64,000 nucleotides of DNA from Enterococcus termitis. Its GTDB lineage: Bacteria > Bacillota > Bacilli > Lactobacillales > Enterococcaceae. This document shows positions 20,490 through 29,000 of the stretch, piece by piece. Each line of letters opens with the position of its first letter. Within the stretch, counting starts at the first letter, position 1. Position numbers and translations under genes: made by a program. The notes beneath the pieces were generated by a model. The model was not told the origin of the DNA. It worked only from the letters and a program-made list of their open reading frames with translations, and ran no database searches. Location of the stretch: contig NZ_MIJY01000012.1 of NCBI RefSeq assembly GCF_001730305.1, positions 342,528 to 406,527 of the forward strand. The letters are read 5' to 3'.

Positions 20490-21389
20490 TTAATTCCAAT
20501 CACTTCTCCAAGGTTTCACATTTTCTGTCCGATATACTTTAGCTTGGCCAATTGAGTTGAACAGTTCCATTTTTTGTTTCACGACTTTTTTTGCTTCAAT
20601 GATGCATTCTGGGTAGATAGCATTTGGATCCCACAGTTCAGTAGTTGCTAGGATTTCACGGCATTTTTTATAAAAAGCATATTTATAATCTGACGAAATA
20701 TTGACTTTTTGGATGCCGATTTCAACAGCTTTCGCAATTTCACCATCTGGATTTGCTGAGCCGCCGTGTAATACTAGAGGAATGTCGACTTCTTTCTTGA
20801 TTGCTTCCAACACATCCATTTTTAACTCAGGTTTAACATCCTTCGGATAGATTCCATGAGCTGTGCCAATAGCTACCGCTAGGGTATCGATTCCTGTTTT
20901 TTCAACAAATTCTTTGGCATCTTCCGGTTTCGTATAAATAACTTTTGAAACGCCGCCTTCAACTGAGGTGCCAGTATTTCCAATAGTACCTAACTCTCCT
21001 TCAACTGAAACACCAATTTTATGACAAACATCAACTACTTCTTTAGTAATCGCAATGTTTTCCTCAAAGGATAATAATGAACCGTCGATCATAACGGAAC
21101 TAAAACCGCAATGAATAGCACGCATGATGCTTGCTAGGCTATCGCCATGATCCATATGGATGACAAAAGGAACGTGACTATTTTTTGCGCGTTCAACAGC
21201 ATATTGGAAAAATTCATCCTTGGTAAAATCTAATTCAGTAGGGTGAACAGCAATGATTGCAGGTGCATCATTTTCTTCAGCAGCTTCAATGACGACTCGT
21301 AAAAAGTTGCTATCTGCAACATTGAAAGCTCCGACAGCAAATTTATTCTTTTTAGCTATTTCTAACATTTGATTCATATTAATTAACAT
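20490..21389 (-). CDS. Class II fructose/tagatose-bisphosphate aldolase
   Basis: A 299-residue zinc-dependent aldolase of the FbaA/KbaY/GatY family, which cleaves a ketose bisphosphate into two triose phosphates. Zinc and substrate ligands are visible in HMDHGDS, VAIGTAHGIYP and LVLHGGSANP. An upstream extension is open, but AAAGAGGAA lies eight bases before the ATG at 21389 and the protein then begins MLINMNQMLEIAKKN as homologues do. It is the last gene of a PTS operon and sits next to a second, divergent aldolase. Confidence 0.9.
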   Translation of the reverse strand: MLINMNQMLEIAKKNKFAVGAFNVADSNFLRVVIEAAEENDAPAIIAVHPTELDFTKDEFFQYAVERAKNSHVPFVIHMDHGDSLASIMRAIHCGFSSVMIDGSLLSFEENIAITKEVVDVCHKIGVSVEGELGTIGNTGTSVEGGVSKVIYTKPEDAKEFVEKTGIDTLAVAIGTAHGIYPKDVKPELKMDVLEAIKKEVDIPLVLHGGSANPDGEIAKAVEIGIQKVNISSDYKYAFYKKCREILATTELWDPNAIYPECIIEAKKVVKQKMELFNSIGQAKVYRTENVKPWRSDWN

Positions 21390-21426
21390 AATTAGATTCC
21401 TCTTTTTCTTTATTTTATAGTATACT

Positions 21427-22281
21427 TTAGATAGATTTATTTTCTGAACCTGCAATTTTGATGTACCGCTTAACGACTTCCTTACCGGCTGCAACCGTGT
21501 GATGGATCAAGTCAGGGTACTCGATTTGTGGGTTCTTTTTGAGCTGTTCGATAATGTCGTCTACCTGTCCACGCATGAAATCTGAGCCGACATTGATTTT
21601 ATTGATACCGAGTGCAACAGATTTTTTGATATTATCCTCTCCAGCCCCAGAACCTCCATGTAAAACTAAGGGTAAGTTTGTAGCAGCTTTGATTTTTTCA
21701 ACGATATCGAACCTAAAATCAGGGACATAGCCCTCAGGATAATCACCATGAGAAGAACCGTAAGAAAGGGCTAGGCAGTCCACTCCAGTTTCTTGAATGA
21801 AGTAAATCGCATCGTCAGGATTTGTGAACATGTCATCACGAGTCCAGTGATCTCCAGAAACGGCGCCCATATCGCCAACCTCAGCCTCTACGCTAGCATC
21901 ATAGGCTTGGGCAAAAGTTACCATCTCTTTTGTGATTCGGATATTTTCTTTCAAAGGATACATGGAAGCATCCATCATGACACTAGAAAATCCTTCATTT
22001 AAACACTGTTTAACAAAGGCGATATCATTGCCGTGATCTAAATTGATAGCGACCTCGACACTGGCATTATTGGCCATTCGAATAATTGGTTTTGTCAAAT
22101 AATGGTGATTTAAATGCTCTTTTAAGTGATCTTGCAACAAGTCGATAATGATGGGAGAACGCATTTCAACGGCAGCTTCAATCACTGCTTTGGCTGTTTC
22201 TAAGTTGAAACAATTGATTGCCATAACTGCATATCTTCCCTCATTTGCCCGCTGAAGCATTCCTTTCATAGAAACGTACAT
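21427..22281 (-). CDS. Second class II aldolase of the operon
   Basis: 284 residues, the same fold as its downstream neighbour but clearly divergent. Motifs are INLDHGND, LSYGSSHGDYPEG and LVLHGGSGAGEDN. The start at 22281 (MYVSMKGMLQRANEG) has an AAGGAG site 9 bases upstream; a longer frame overlapping the PTS IIC gene is rejected. Two aldolases in one operon could act on different intermediates or form a hetero-oligomer, as GatY-GatZ and KbaY-KbaZ do, but GatZ-like sequence is not obvious here. Confidence 0.88.
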   Translation of the reverse strand: MYVSMKGMLQRANEGRYAVMAINCFNLETAKAVIEAAVEMRSPIIIDLLQDHLKEHLNHHYLTKPIIRMANNASVEVAINLDHGNDIAFVKQCLNEGFSSVMMDASMYPLKENIRITKEMVTFAQAYDASVEAEVGDMGAVSGDHWTRDDMFTNPDDAIYFIQETGVDCLALSYGSSHGDYPEGYVPDFRFDIVEKIKAATNLPLVLHGGSGAGEDNIKKSVALGINKINVGSDFMRGQVDDIIEQLKKNPQIEYPDLIHHTVAAGKEVVKRYIKIAGSENKSI

Positions 22282-22294
22282 AGTTAATTGCTCC

Positions 22295-23383
22295 TTATGT
22301 GAATTTGATGTCGGAAAAGTCCATTTCTTCTTCTTCAATATTTTCATCTAATAAAACGTCGTTTGCTGGCTGTTTCTTCAAGACAAATAATAGAACACCT
22401 GTGATTGCAGAGCCGATCAATAAAGCTAGAGTGAATTTCAAAGGATCAGTCATAGCAGGAATAATAAACACGCCGCCAGATGGAACCGGTGAACCTACGC
22501 CCCAAGACATGCTCAATCCACCGCCGATTGCAGCACCGACTGTACAAGATAAGATCACTCGAAGGGGATCAACGGCAGCTAGAGGGATAACGCCTTCTGT
22601 AATCATGCATAAGCCCATTGGGAATGCGATCTTAATATTGTCTTCTTCCTCTGTTGTAAATTTACGTTTATTGAATATTTTTGATAATACCCATGAAATG
22701 GTGACGCCAAATGGAGGGACCATAGAAGCTAAAACCTTAACCGCTTCTGGCTCTTGTACACCTTCCAATAAGAGTCCGTCAGCAAATAAGGAAGCGACTT
22801 TATTCACTGGACCACCAAAGTCGAAGGCTGCCATACCGCCCATGATCGTGCCAAATAAGAATTTTCCAGAACCTTGAAGCCCTGTTAAGAAATCTGTCAT
22901 TGCTTCTGTTAGCCAAACAATTGGTACACCGATCACAAAGAACATCAACAACCCAATAATAAGAGTTGAAAGAACGGGTACGATCATCATTGGCATCAAC
23001 CCTTGTGCCCATTTTGGCACTTTCAAATTTGCTACCAACCATTTGATAAAGAATCCAATCAAATAACCGCCCAGCATTCCGCCAAGAAAACCAGCACCAA
23101 TACTATTTGCAATCAACCCCATAAATAAACCAGGACCAATTCCAGGGCGATCGGCGATCGAATAAGCAATCGCAGAAGAAATGACGGGTGCTAATAATCC
23201 CATCCCCAACACACCTAAAGATACCAACGCATCGGGGATCGAGTAAGCAGCTTTATAATCTGCGATGACCTGTCCGCCAGTTAGATTTCCAATCGCAATA
23301 AGCAAACCTGCTGTTACAACAACTGGGAGCATGTACGAGATAGCTGTGAGTGCATGTTTTTTTAGTTGTAACTTTTTCCACAT
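22295..23383 (-). CDS. PTS fructose-family IIC permease
   Basis: 362 residues with about eight hydrophobic segments. The glycine-rich stretches (GLFMGLIANSIGAGFLGGMLGGYLIGF, GAAIGGGLSMSWGVGSPVPSGGVF) and FDFGGPVNKVA are typical of the fructose-type IIC domain. It transports and, with IIA and IIB, phosphorylates an unidentified sugar. The order IIA-IIB-IIC-aldolase-aldolase on the minus strand implies a single operon. The C-terminus is acidic. Confidence 0.92.
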   Translation of the reverse strand: MWKKLQLKKHALTAISYMLPVVVTAGLLIAIGNLTGGQVIADYKAAYSIPDALVSLGVLGMGLLAPVISSAIAYSIADRPGIGPGLFMGLIANSIGAGFLGGMLGGYLIGFFIKWLVANLKVPKWAQGLMPMMIVPVLSTLIIGLLMFFVIGVPIVWLTEAMTDFLTGLQGSGKFLFGTIMGGMAAFDFGGPVNKVASLFADGLLLEGVQEPEAVKVLASMVPPFGVTISWVLSKIFNKRKFTTEEEDNIKIAFPMGLCMITEGVIPLAAVDPLRVILSCTVGAAIGGGLSMSWGVGSPVPSGGVFIIPAMTDPLKFTLALLIGSAITGVLLFVLKKQPANDVLLDENIEEEEMDFSDIKFT

Positions 23384-23397
23384 AAGTTTTTCCTCCT

Positions 23398-23709
23398 TTA
23401 TTTTTCTAATTCATCAGCAATTTTATTTATTAGTCCTTTGGGAGCTTTTATAACCATATTTGTAGGGACTTCAACAATTTTTTTCCCATTGAAACGGTCA
23501 CGTCCGCTAATTTTGATATCTGCTGCGATGATAACGACATCCGCTTCTTTGATTTCTTCAGCAGTTAATTCATCTTCTGTACCAATGGTTCCTTGTGTTT
23601 CAATATGGGCGGTGTGTCCTAAAGCTTGGGCGGCTTTCATTAGTTTTTCCTTAGCAATATACGTATGTGCGATGCCAGACGTACAAGCTGCGATGCCTAC
23701 GATTTTCAT
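23398..23709 (-). CDS. PTS fructose-family IIB component
   Basis: 103 residues. The phosphocysteine loop is AACTSGIAHTYIAKEKL near the N-terminus, diagnostic of fructose-type IIB domains. It receives phosphate from the IIA protein encoded upstream and passes it to the sugar bound by IIC. It lies 14 bp upstream of the IIC gene. Confidence 0.94.
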   Translation of the reverse strand: MKIVGIAACTSGIAHTYIAKEKLMKAAQALGHTAHIETQGTIGTEDELTAEEIKEADVVIIAADIKISGRDRFNGKKIVEVPTNMVIKAPKGLINKIADELEK

Positions 23710-23727
23710 TTTCTTTCCTCCTTTCTA

Positions 23728-24207
23728 TTATGCTGTTGGATCTTTTGCCAGCAGGGTCAACATGTCCTCTTTACTATTAACTGTATGCAGTTGTTCAATA
23801 AAGGCTTCATCTGCTAACAACATAGCAACTTTCTGTAATAGTTTAATATGCATTGTATTCGCATCTGTGTTTTTTACAGCGAATAAAATGATGATTGTTA
23901 CCGGCTTTTCATCAAGAGATTCCCATTCGATTGGTTCTTGGGTTCGTCCAACGACGAGAGATGTTTTGATTACGCTGTCTGATTTTCCATGAGGAATAGC
24001 TACGCCTTGACCTAGTCCAGTCATTCCTTCGTTTTCACGATAAAATACATCGTTTGAGAAATCTTTCGCATTAGTTACAATGCCTTTTTTGTAAAGCATT
24101 TGCGTTAATTCCAAGATTGCTTCTTGTTTGTTGCTTGCATTTAATTCTAAATTGATTAGATCTTTGTTGATGACGTCTGCAATACTAAAATTTTCACTGA
24201 TTGTCAT
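23728..24207 (-). CDS. PTS fructose/mannitol-family IIA component
   Basis: 159 residues. The active-site histidine is in GQGVAIPHGKS near residue 70, and TIIILFAVKNTDANTMHIKLLQKVAMLL matches the second half of the domain. It takes phosphate from HPr. The stop of the upstream regulator gene is one base from this start codon, so the regulator and the PTS genes are cotranscribed. Confidence 0.94.
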   Translation of the reverse strand: MTISENFSIADVINKDLINLELNASNKQEAILELTQMLYKKGIVTNAKDFSNDVFYRENEGMTGLGQGVAIPHGKSDSVIKTSLVVGRTQEPIEWESLDEKPVTIIILFAVKNTDANTMHIKLLQKVAMLLADEAFIEQLHTVNSKEDMLTLLAKDPTA

Positions 24208-24208
24208 G

Positions 24209-25678
24209 CTATAAGCCTCCTAAAAATTCTTTTACTCGTTCTTCATCTTGCTTTGTAAAAATAGAGTTGACTAAAATTGTCGGTATGTTTGGATTCTCCT
24301 TTAGATGGATAGTTGTTAGGATCAAGTCAATGTTTTTGTAGTCATCAATATTATTTTGATATTTTCGCGAAGAAAGAACATCGACGATATTGATATCAGG
24401 AAAAGCTCGACTGACTTTTACTTTGAGCAATTCTGATGTACCCACCCCTGAACTACACATAATCAGGATCCTTTTTTGATGATTGATCATTTCTCGGTAT
24501 TTAACGAAATATAGTGTGAGAAATCCAACTTCATCATCTGATATGGAAATCAAGTCATATCTTTTTTCGATGATACGAGCAGTTTCCTTAACCGTTTCGA
24601 ACATATCGGGATATTCCAATGAAATGTCGTTCAATAATCCATTTTTAACAATAATTTCGTTTTTTAAACGATAGAGTAAGGGAGCGATATGATTTTTGAG
24701 ATCTTGAATATTTGCAGTAATTGCTAACTCGATCCCTAACGTCACAGAAATGATTTCCAAGAAATCTTTGGCTACAGTTTTGGCTAAATCAGGTTCTTCA
24801 ATCATATGGGAACTGTGATTTTCAATACGAGAGGAGATGAGGTATTGAAATAAGAAAAAACGTTCATTCGTTGGTAACGGGGTAGCTAGATAGCCTTCAA
24901 TTCTATCAATCACGATGCAAGCCAAGCTATAGAGTTCTTGATTTTTTTTGATGAGCTCTTCTTCTTCGCTATCCAGTAGAAAACGTTCTTCGCTAAAAAG
25001 AATTTTCCCTTCTCGCGTTCGTTGCACCAAAATATACAGGTGAGAAAAAATGTTTACATTGTAGGGATAGGTAATGGATGTTTTGAGCATTTTATCGATA
25101 AAATCTAACAATGACGTAAGAAAATCGATATCGTATGCGTTCATCAATTGACCATCAATTGTAAATACATCATCAATCAAATTATCTTTTGCAATGATAG
25201 AAAGTACTGCCTTGCGGATATTCCGTTCAGCACCTTCAATGGACAGTTTCTTTTGGGACCGTTTTACTTGAAGATGATACGTTTTTAAATATTCTGTTAT
25301 CCGCTGAATGTCACCACTAACAGCAGCATCACTTACATAGAACGGTTCAAATAGATAATGAATGTCTACCTTATTAGGTGCTTTAAAAAGGAGCCTCAAC
25401 ATAACGCTATTTCTTCGTTCTAAAGGATCAGTTGTTTGAATACCTCGACCAACTTTGGCGTTTTCTTTTAAAAATCGGTCATAATCTAAAACGAACCCTT
25501 TACTAGGCTCGGAAATAATTAAATCACCGGAATCAGACTGATCATTTATTTTTTTTACTGTTCGATAAATGGTTTTGGTAGAAACGTTGGTAAAATAAGC
25601 TAATTGATTTGCCGTCAGTGAAAGATCATGCTTCAAAAATAAATCAATAATGACAAGTTCTCTTTTACTTAGCTGCAT
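24209..25678 (-). CDS. PRD-domain transcriptional activator of the PTS operon
   Basis: 489 residues. An N-terminal HTH (LSLTANQLAYFTNVSTKTIYRTVKKIN) is followed by two PTS regulation domains, the second with conserved histidines around NHSSHMIEEPDLA, and a IIB-like domain (ILIMCSSGVGTSELLKVKV). The IIA-like domain found at the end of MtlR or LicR is missing. Regulation is probably by phosphorylation through HPr and the cognate IIB. It is the first gene of the operon. Confidence 0.9.
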   Translation of the reverse strand: MQLSKRELVIIDLFLKHDLSLTANQLAYFTNVSTKTIYRTVKKINDQSDSGDLIISEPSKGFVLDYDRFLKENAKVGRGIQTTDPLERRNSVMLRLLFKAPNKVDIHYLFEPFYVSDAAVSGDIQRITEYLKTYHLQVKRSQKKLSIEGAERNIRKAVLSIIAKDNLIDDVFTIDGQLMNAYDIDFLTSLLDFIDKMLKTSITYPYNVNIFSHLYILVQRTREGKILFSEERFLLDSEEEELIKKNQELYSLACIVIDRIEGYLATPLPTNERFFLFQYLISSRIENHSSHMIEEPDLAKTVAKDFLEIISVTLGIELAITANIQDLKNHIAPLLYRLKNEIIVKNGLLNDISLEYPDMFETVKETARIIEKRYDLISISDDEVGFLTLYFVKYREMINHQKRILIMCSSGVGTSELLKVKVSRAFPDINIVDVLSSRKYQNNIDDYKNIDLILTTIHLKENPNIPTILVNSIFTKQDEERVKEFLGGL

Positions 25679-25736
25679 CTTATCAACCTCCTTATCTATA
25701 CTATAAATTCTTTTTTCGAGTATAAACTTATTGTTG

Positions 25737-25774
25737 TGTCCATATATGTGGACATTGTTTTGAATACGCTTACA
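25737..25774 (-). promoter_or_regulatory. Operator palindrome and cre site before the PTS operon
   Basis: TGTCCA-tatatg-TGGACA (25737-25754) is a 6+6 inverted repeat, a candidate operator for the PRD regulator. TGAATACGCTTACA (25761-25774) matches the CcpA consensus TGWAANCGNTNWCA at all but one fixed position, so the operon is probably subject to catabolite repression. I could not fix the promoter itself. The rest of 25775-26008 is AT-rich without a recognisable feature. Confidence 0.6.
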
Positions 25775-26008
25775 AAAATAGGATTTCTTGTAAGTCTTGA
25801 ATAATATGCTGAAAATTCAGATAATTATTTCATTTCTTTTGTTCGTTATCCGCCACAATAAATTTAAAAAATAGATTGATAACATCAAATAGACTATTCT
25901 ATATGGTATTAAGTAATTCGATATAAATTATTTGTATTAGAGATAAATTTTTTTTAATTTTATCATAGTTTAGTGTTTCTTTTTTGTAGTAATCATTTTT
26001 TTGTATTT

Positions 26009-26049
26009 AAAAAGACGGATACTTAACGAAAAAAGTTAAGTATCCGTCT
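26009..26049 (-). terminator. Terminator of the giant LPXTG gene
   Basis: AGACGGATACTTAAC and GTTAAGTATCCGTCT form a perfect 15-bp stem around a seven-base loop. On the minus strand it is followed by TTTTTAAA, 45 bp beyond the stop. Confidence 0.9.
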
Positions 26050-26094
26050 ATTCTTTTATAAAATAGTTCTATTCTTTCTCTAATTCATTTCACT

Positions 26095-29000
26095 TTATTT
26101 TTCATGTTTCCCTTTTCTTCTCTTCCAAAATAGAAGTGATCCGGCAGCGCCAGCCATTAAGACACCCATACTCTGTGCTGTAGCAGATGTTTCTGCACCC
26201 GTATTTGGTAGTGTTCTTTGAGAACGGGTAGTTGGTAAAGTTGAACTGCTAGGATCTGTCTTGGTACGAATAGCAGATCTAGTCGTTGTTACTGTGGTAC
26301 CTGCTGGATCTTGAGCTTTTTCTGTAGGTTTTGCCAAAGTTAATGGAGCTGTCGGCACTGTATTTACTTTGGCTGCTTCTGTCTTTTTCGGATCAGTCGG
26401 AGCAGTTAAATCAATTACTTTTTCTACTGGTTGCTCTGCTTCTTCAACAACTTCAGGAGCCGTTACCTCTGGTGTAGCAGGCGCGACAACTTCAGGAGCT
26501 TCTTCTATTTCTGTTGGTTTCTCTAAAGGATCGACCTCTGTGACATTTTCTAAATCTCCTAATTCCGTAGGTGCTTCGGGTTGGACGCTCCCTGTCGCTT
26601 CTTCACTATCAAAATCTATATCTGTTACAGGTTCAGTATTATCAATGTCTTCAACAGGTTGAGTTGGTGTTGAAGGTTGCGCTGTTGTCAGCATAGGAAG
26701 GTCAACATTTGCAACGTCCGTAAGCACTTTTGTAGAAAGAGCTGTTGGCTCAATGGAAGGATTCACCGGCTCTTGTACCGGTGTGACTATTTGTGGTGCC
26801 GCTAAATCTACTTCTACTTGCTTAGGTGCTTCTGGCATATCAGGTACTGGCGGAATATCTGGAGCTGTGATTTTGTAGATTTCTAATGAATCTAGTTTTG
26901 TTGTGATAGTTTCCATAGTAAATTCAGGAAATTGAATAACAATATCTGGATTTTGTCCCACTATTACGCCACTGTACTCACTACTTTGTCTAAAATTATC
27001 CTTTAGCCAGCTATAAATTGAAATTGGATAACCAGGTATTTGTGGGAGAGGAGTATTCTTTAAGTTTTTAATATTTTCTTTGGCAATATTGGTAGTTTGA
27101 GTTACCATACTTTCAACGGAATTAGGAATAGGATCTCCCCAAAAATAAATTTGAACGGTACTAGATGTTAAGCTATTAAAAGTTGCAATAGCTTCTTTTA
27201 ATTCTAATTGGGCTGTATTCCATGCTGTTGAAACTCCTTTTAAATAATCTGCATAATTAGAAAAATTAGTTACTTGTTCATTGACAGTTTTTTCAAAAGT
27301 TGCAACAAATGAGTTCCATTCGTCTGCCGTTGTCATTTGTTGCAGATTCTCAGTAGTATATTCTGGCGAAATAGATGTAAAATCTAGGGTATTTAATGAA
27401 TTAATAATTGGTTGCCAAATATTTGTATAATCATCATTTGGGTCACCCGAATTTCCAATACTCCAACCTGTTTTATATGCATCAAATGCTGTTTGGTAAT
27501 TAGAATATGCCAAATAATAATCTTCGTAAATCTTGACAGTAGCAATATTTTTTTTCATTACTTCTTCTGCTTCTGCAATAAAGTTAGTTAACTTAGTCTC
27601 AAATGAATCAGGACTATAAACAACACTTAATTTAATATCAGGCGCAATGGAACTAACGTTATATGCATCGTTTTTCGCTTGATATTCTTCAATAATCGGC
27701 CAAGAGTCGGCTAAAGCTGCTTCAAGTGCCAATTCGGCAGCATCGTATGTTTCTTGCCATGCAGCTATAGCATTAGGTATCCCTGCAAGCTTTTCTTGCG
27801 TGATTTGATCTGTTGGGAAGTTTTCAAGTACTGTATTCATTTCAGTAATTGATTCATTGATTTTTGCTTGGGCAGTTACAGCATTGTTGTAAGCTGCAAA
27901 TGCATCCTCATAAGGTTTTGCTGCTGTAGTGAAATCTTCTTTAGCAAGTTCGTATTTGTCCTTTAACTGATTGTATGCAGTCATAGTTTCGTTATATTGG
28001 TCTTCAAGGATTTCGAATTTCTCGCTTGCAGCTTCATATGTCGTATTGGCGGAGTCCCATGCAGTATAGGCCGCTTCATATTTAGTATTTATGGTTGTGT
28101 ATTCTGTTTTAAGTTGTGTAAAAGTATCTTTTATAGCATTGAATTCCTCTAAAACAGTTTGATACTCATTAGTATGATTCGTTTGCTTTGTTTTAAGACT
28201 TCCCAACAATTCTGAGGCTTTATCATAATTTGCTGAGGTAAGTTGATATTTCTTTTCAAGATCAACATAATAAGCTGCTAGTTTTTCATATTCTATTTTA
28301 CGTAGTTCATAGGAATCAGATGCAGCAGTAACAGCGTTTGCTGCAATAGAATAGGCAGTTTTTGCATTCGTATAATCTGTTTGTAATGTGTCAAATTGTC
28401 CTTTTAGGTCGAGATAAATTGCTCTAGTATCATCAAATTGTGTTTGTAATGAATCAAATTGACCTTGTGTGTCTGCTAACGCTTCTTCTAAATTAGCAAA
28501 AGTTGTTTTAGTTTGTGAAAGTTCTTCTTTTAATTGTGTCAATTCGTCTTTTAATAGTTGTTGCTCCAATAATAAACGATCATATTCAGTACGAGCGGTT
28601 TCAAATTTTTGATTCGCATTTTCGTAAGAAGAATACGTTGTATTGTACTTTGTTTCGATGGCAGTATAAGCATCAAGTCCGTTAGTAAATTTAGTTTGTA
28701 CGGCATCATAGGCTGCTTTTGCTTGATCATAAAGATCATTGACTACTTGTGCTTCTGCCAGTGCTGCTTGATAATCTGCTTCCGTTTCATCATAAACTTG
28801 CATGACTTGTGTGTAGTTTATATGAACTTCGTTGTACGTTGTTTCCAGTTTTTGATAATCTGTTTTTGCTTGATCACGTTTTAAAACAAGCGCATCATAT
28901 TGCTGCTTGATCGACTGATAAGAAGCAGTAACATTTTGGTAGTCAGTTGTTACTTTATCGTATGCTGTTTTAGTTTCATTAAATTTAGCAGTTAGTAGGT

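Noticed and set aside
21390..21494. N-terminal extension of the first aldolase
   Set aside because: It overlaps the end of the upstream aldolase gene and lacks a ribosome binding site, whereas 21389 has one.
22282..22347. N-terminal extension of the second aldolase into the PTS IIC gene
   Set aside because: The ATG at 22281 has its own AAGGAG site and homologues begin there; the extension merely overlaps IIC.
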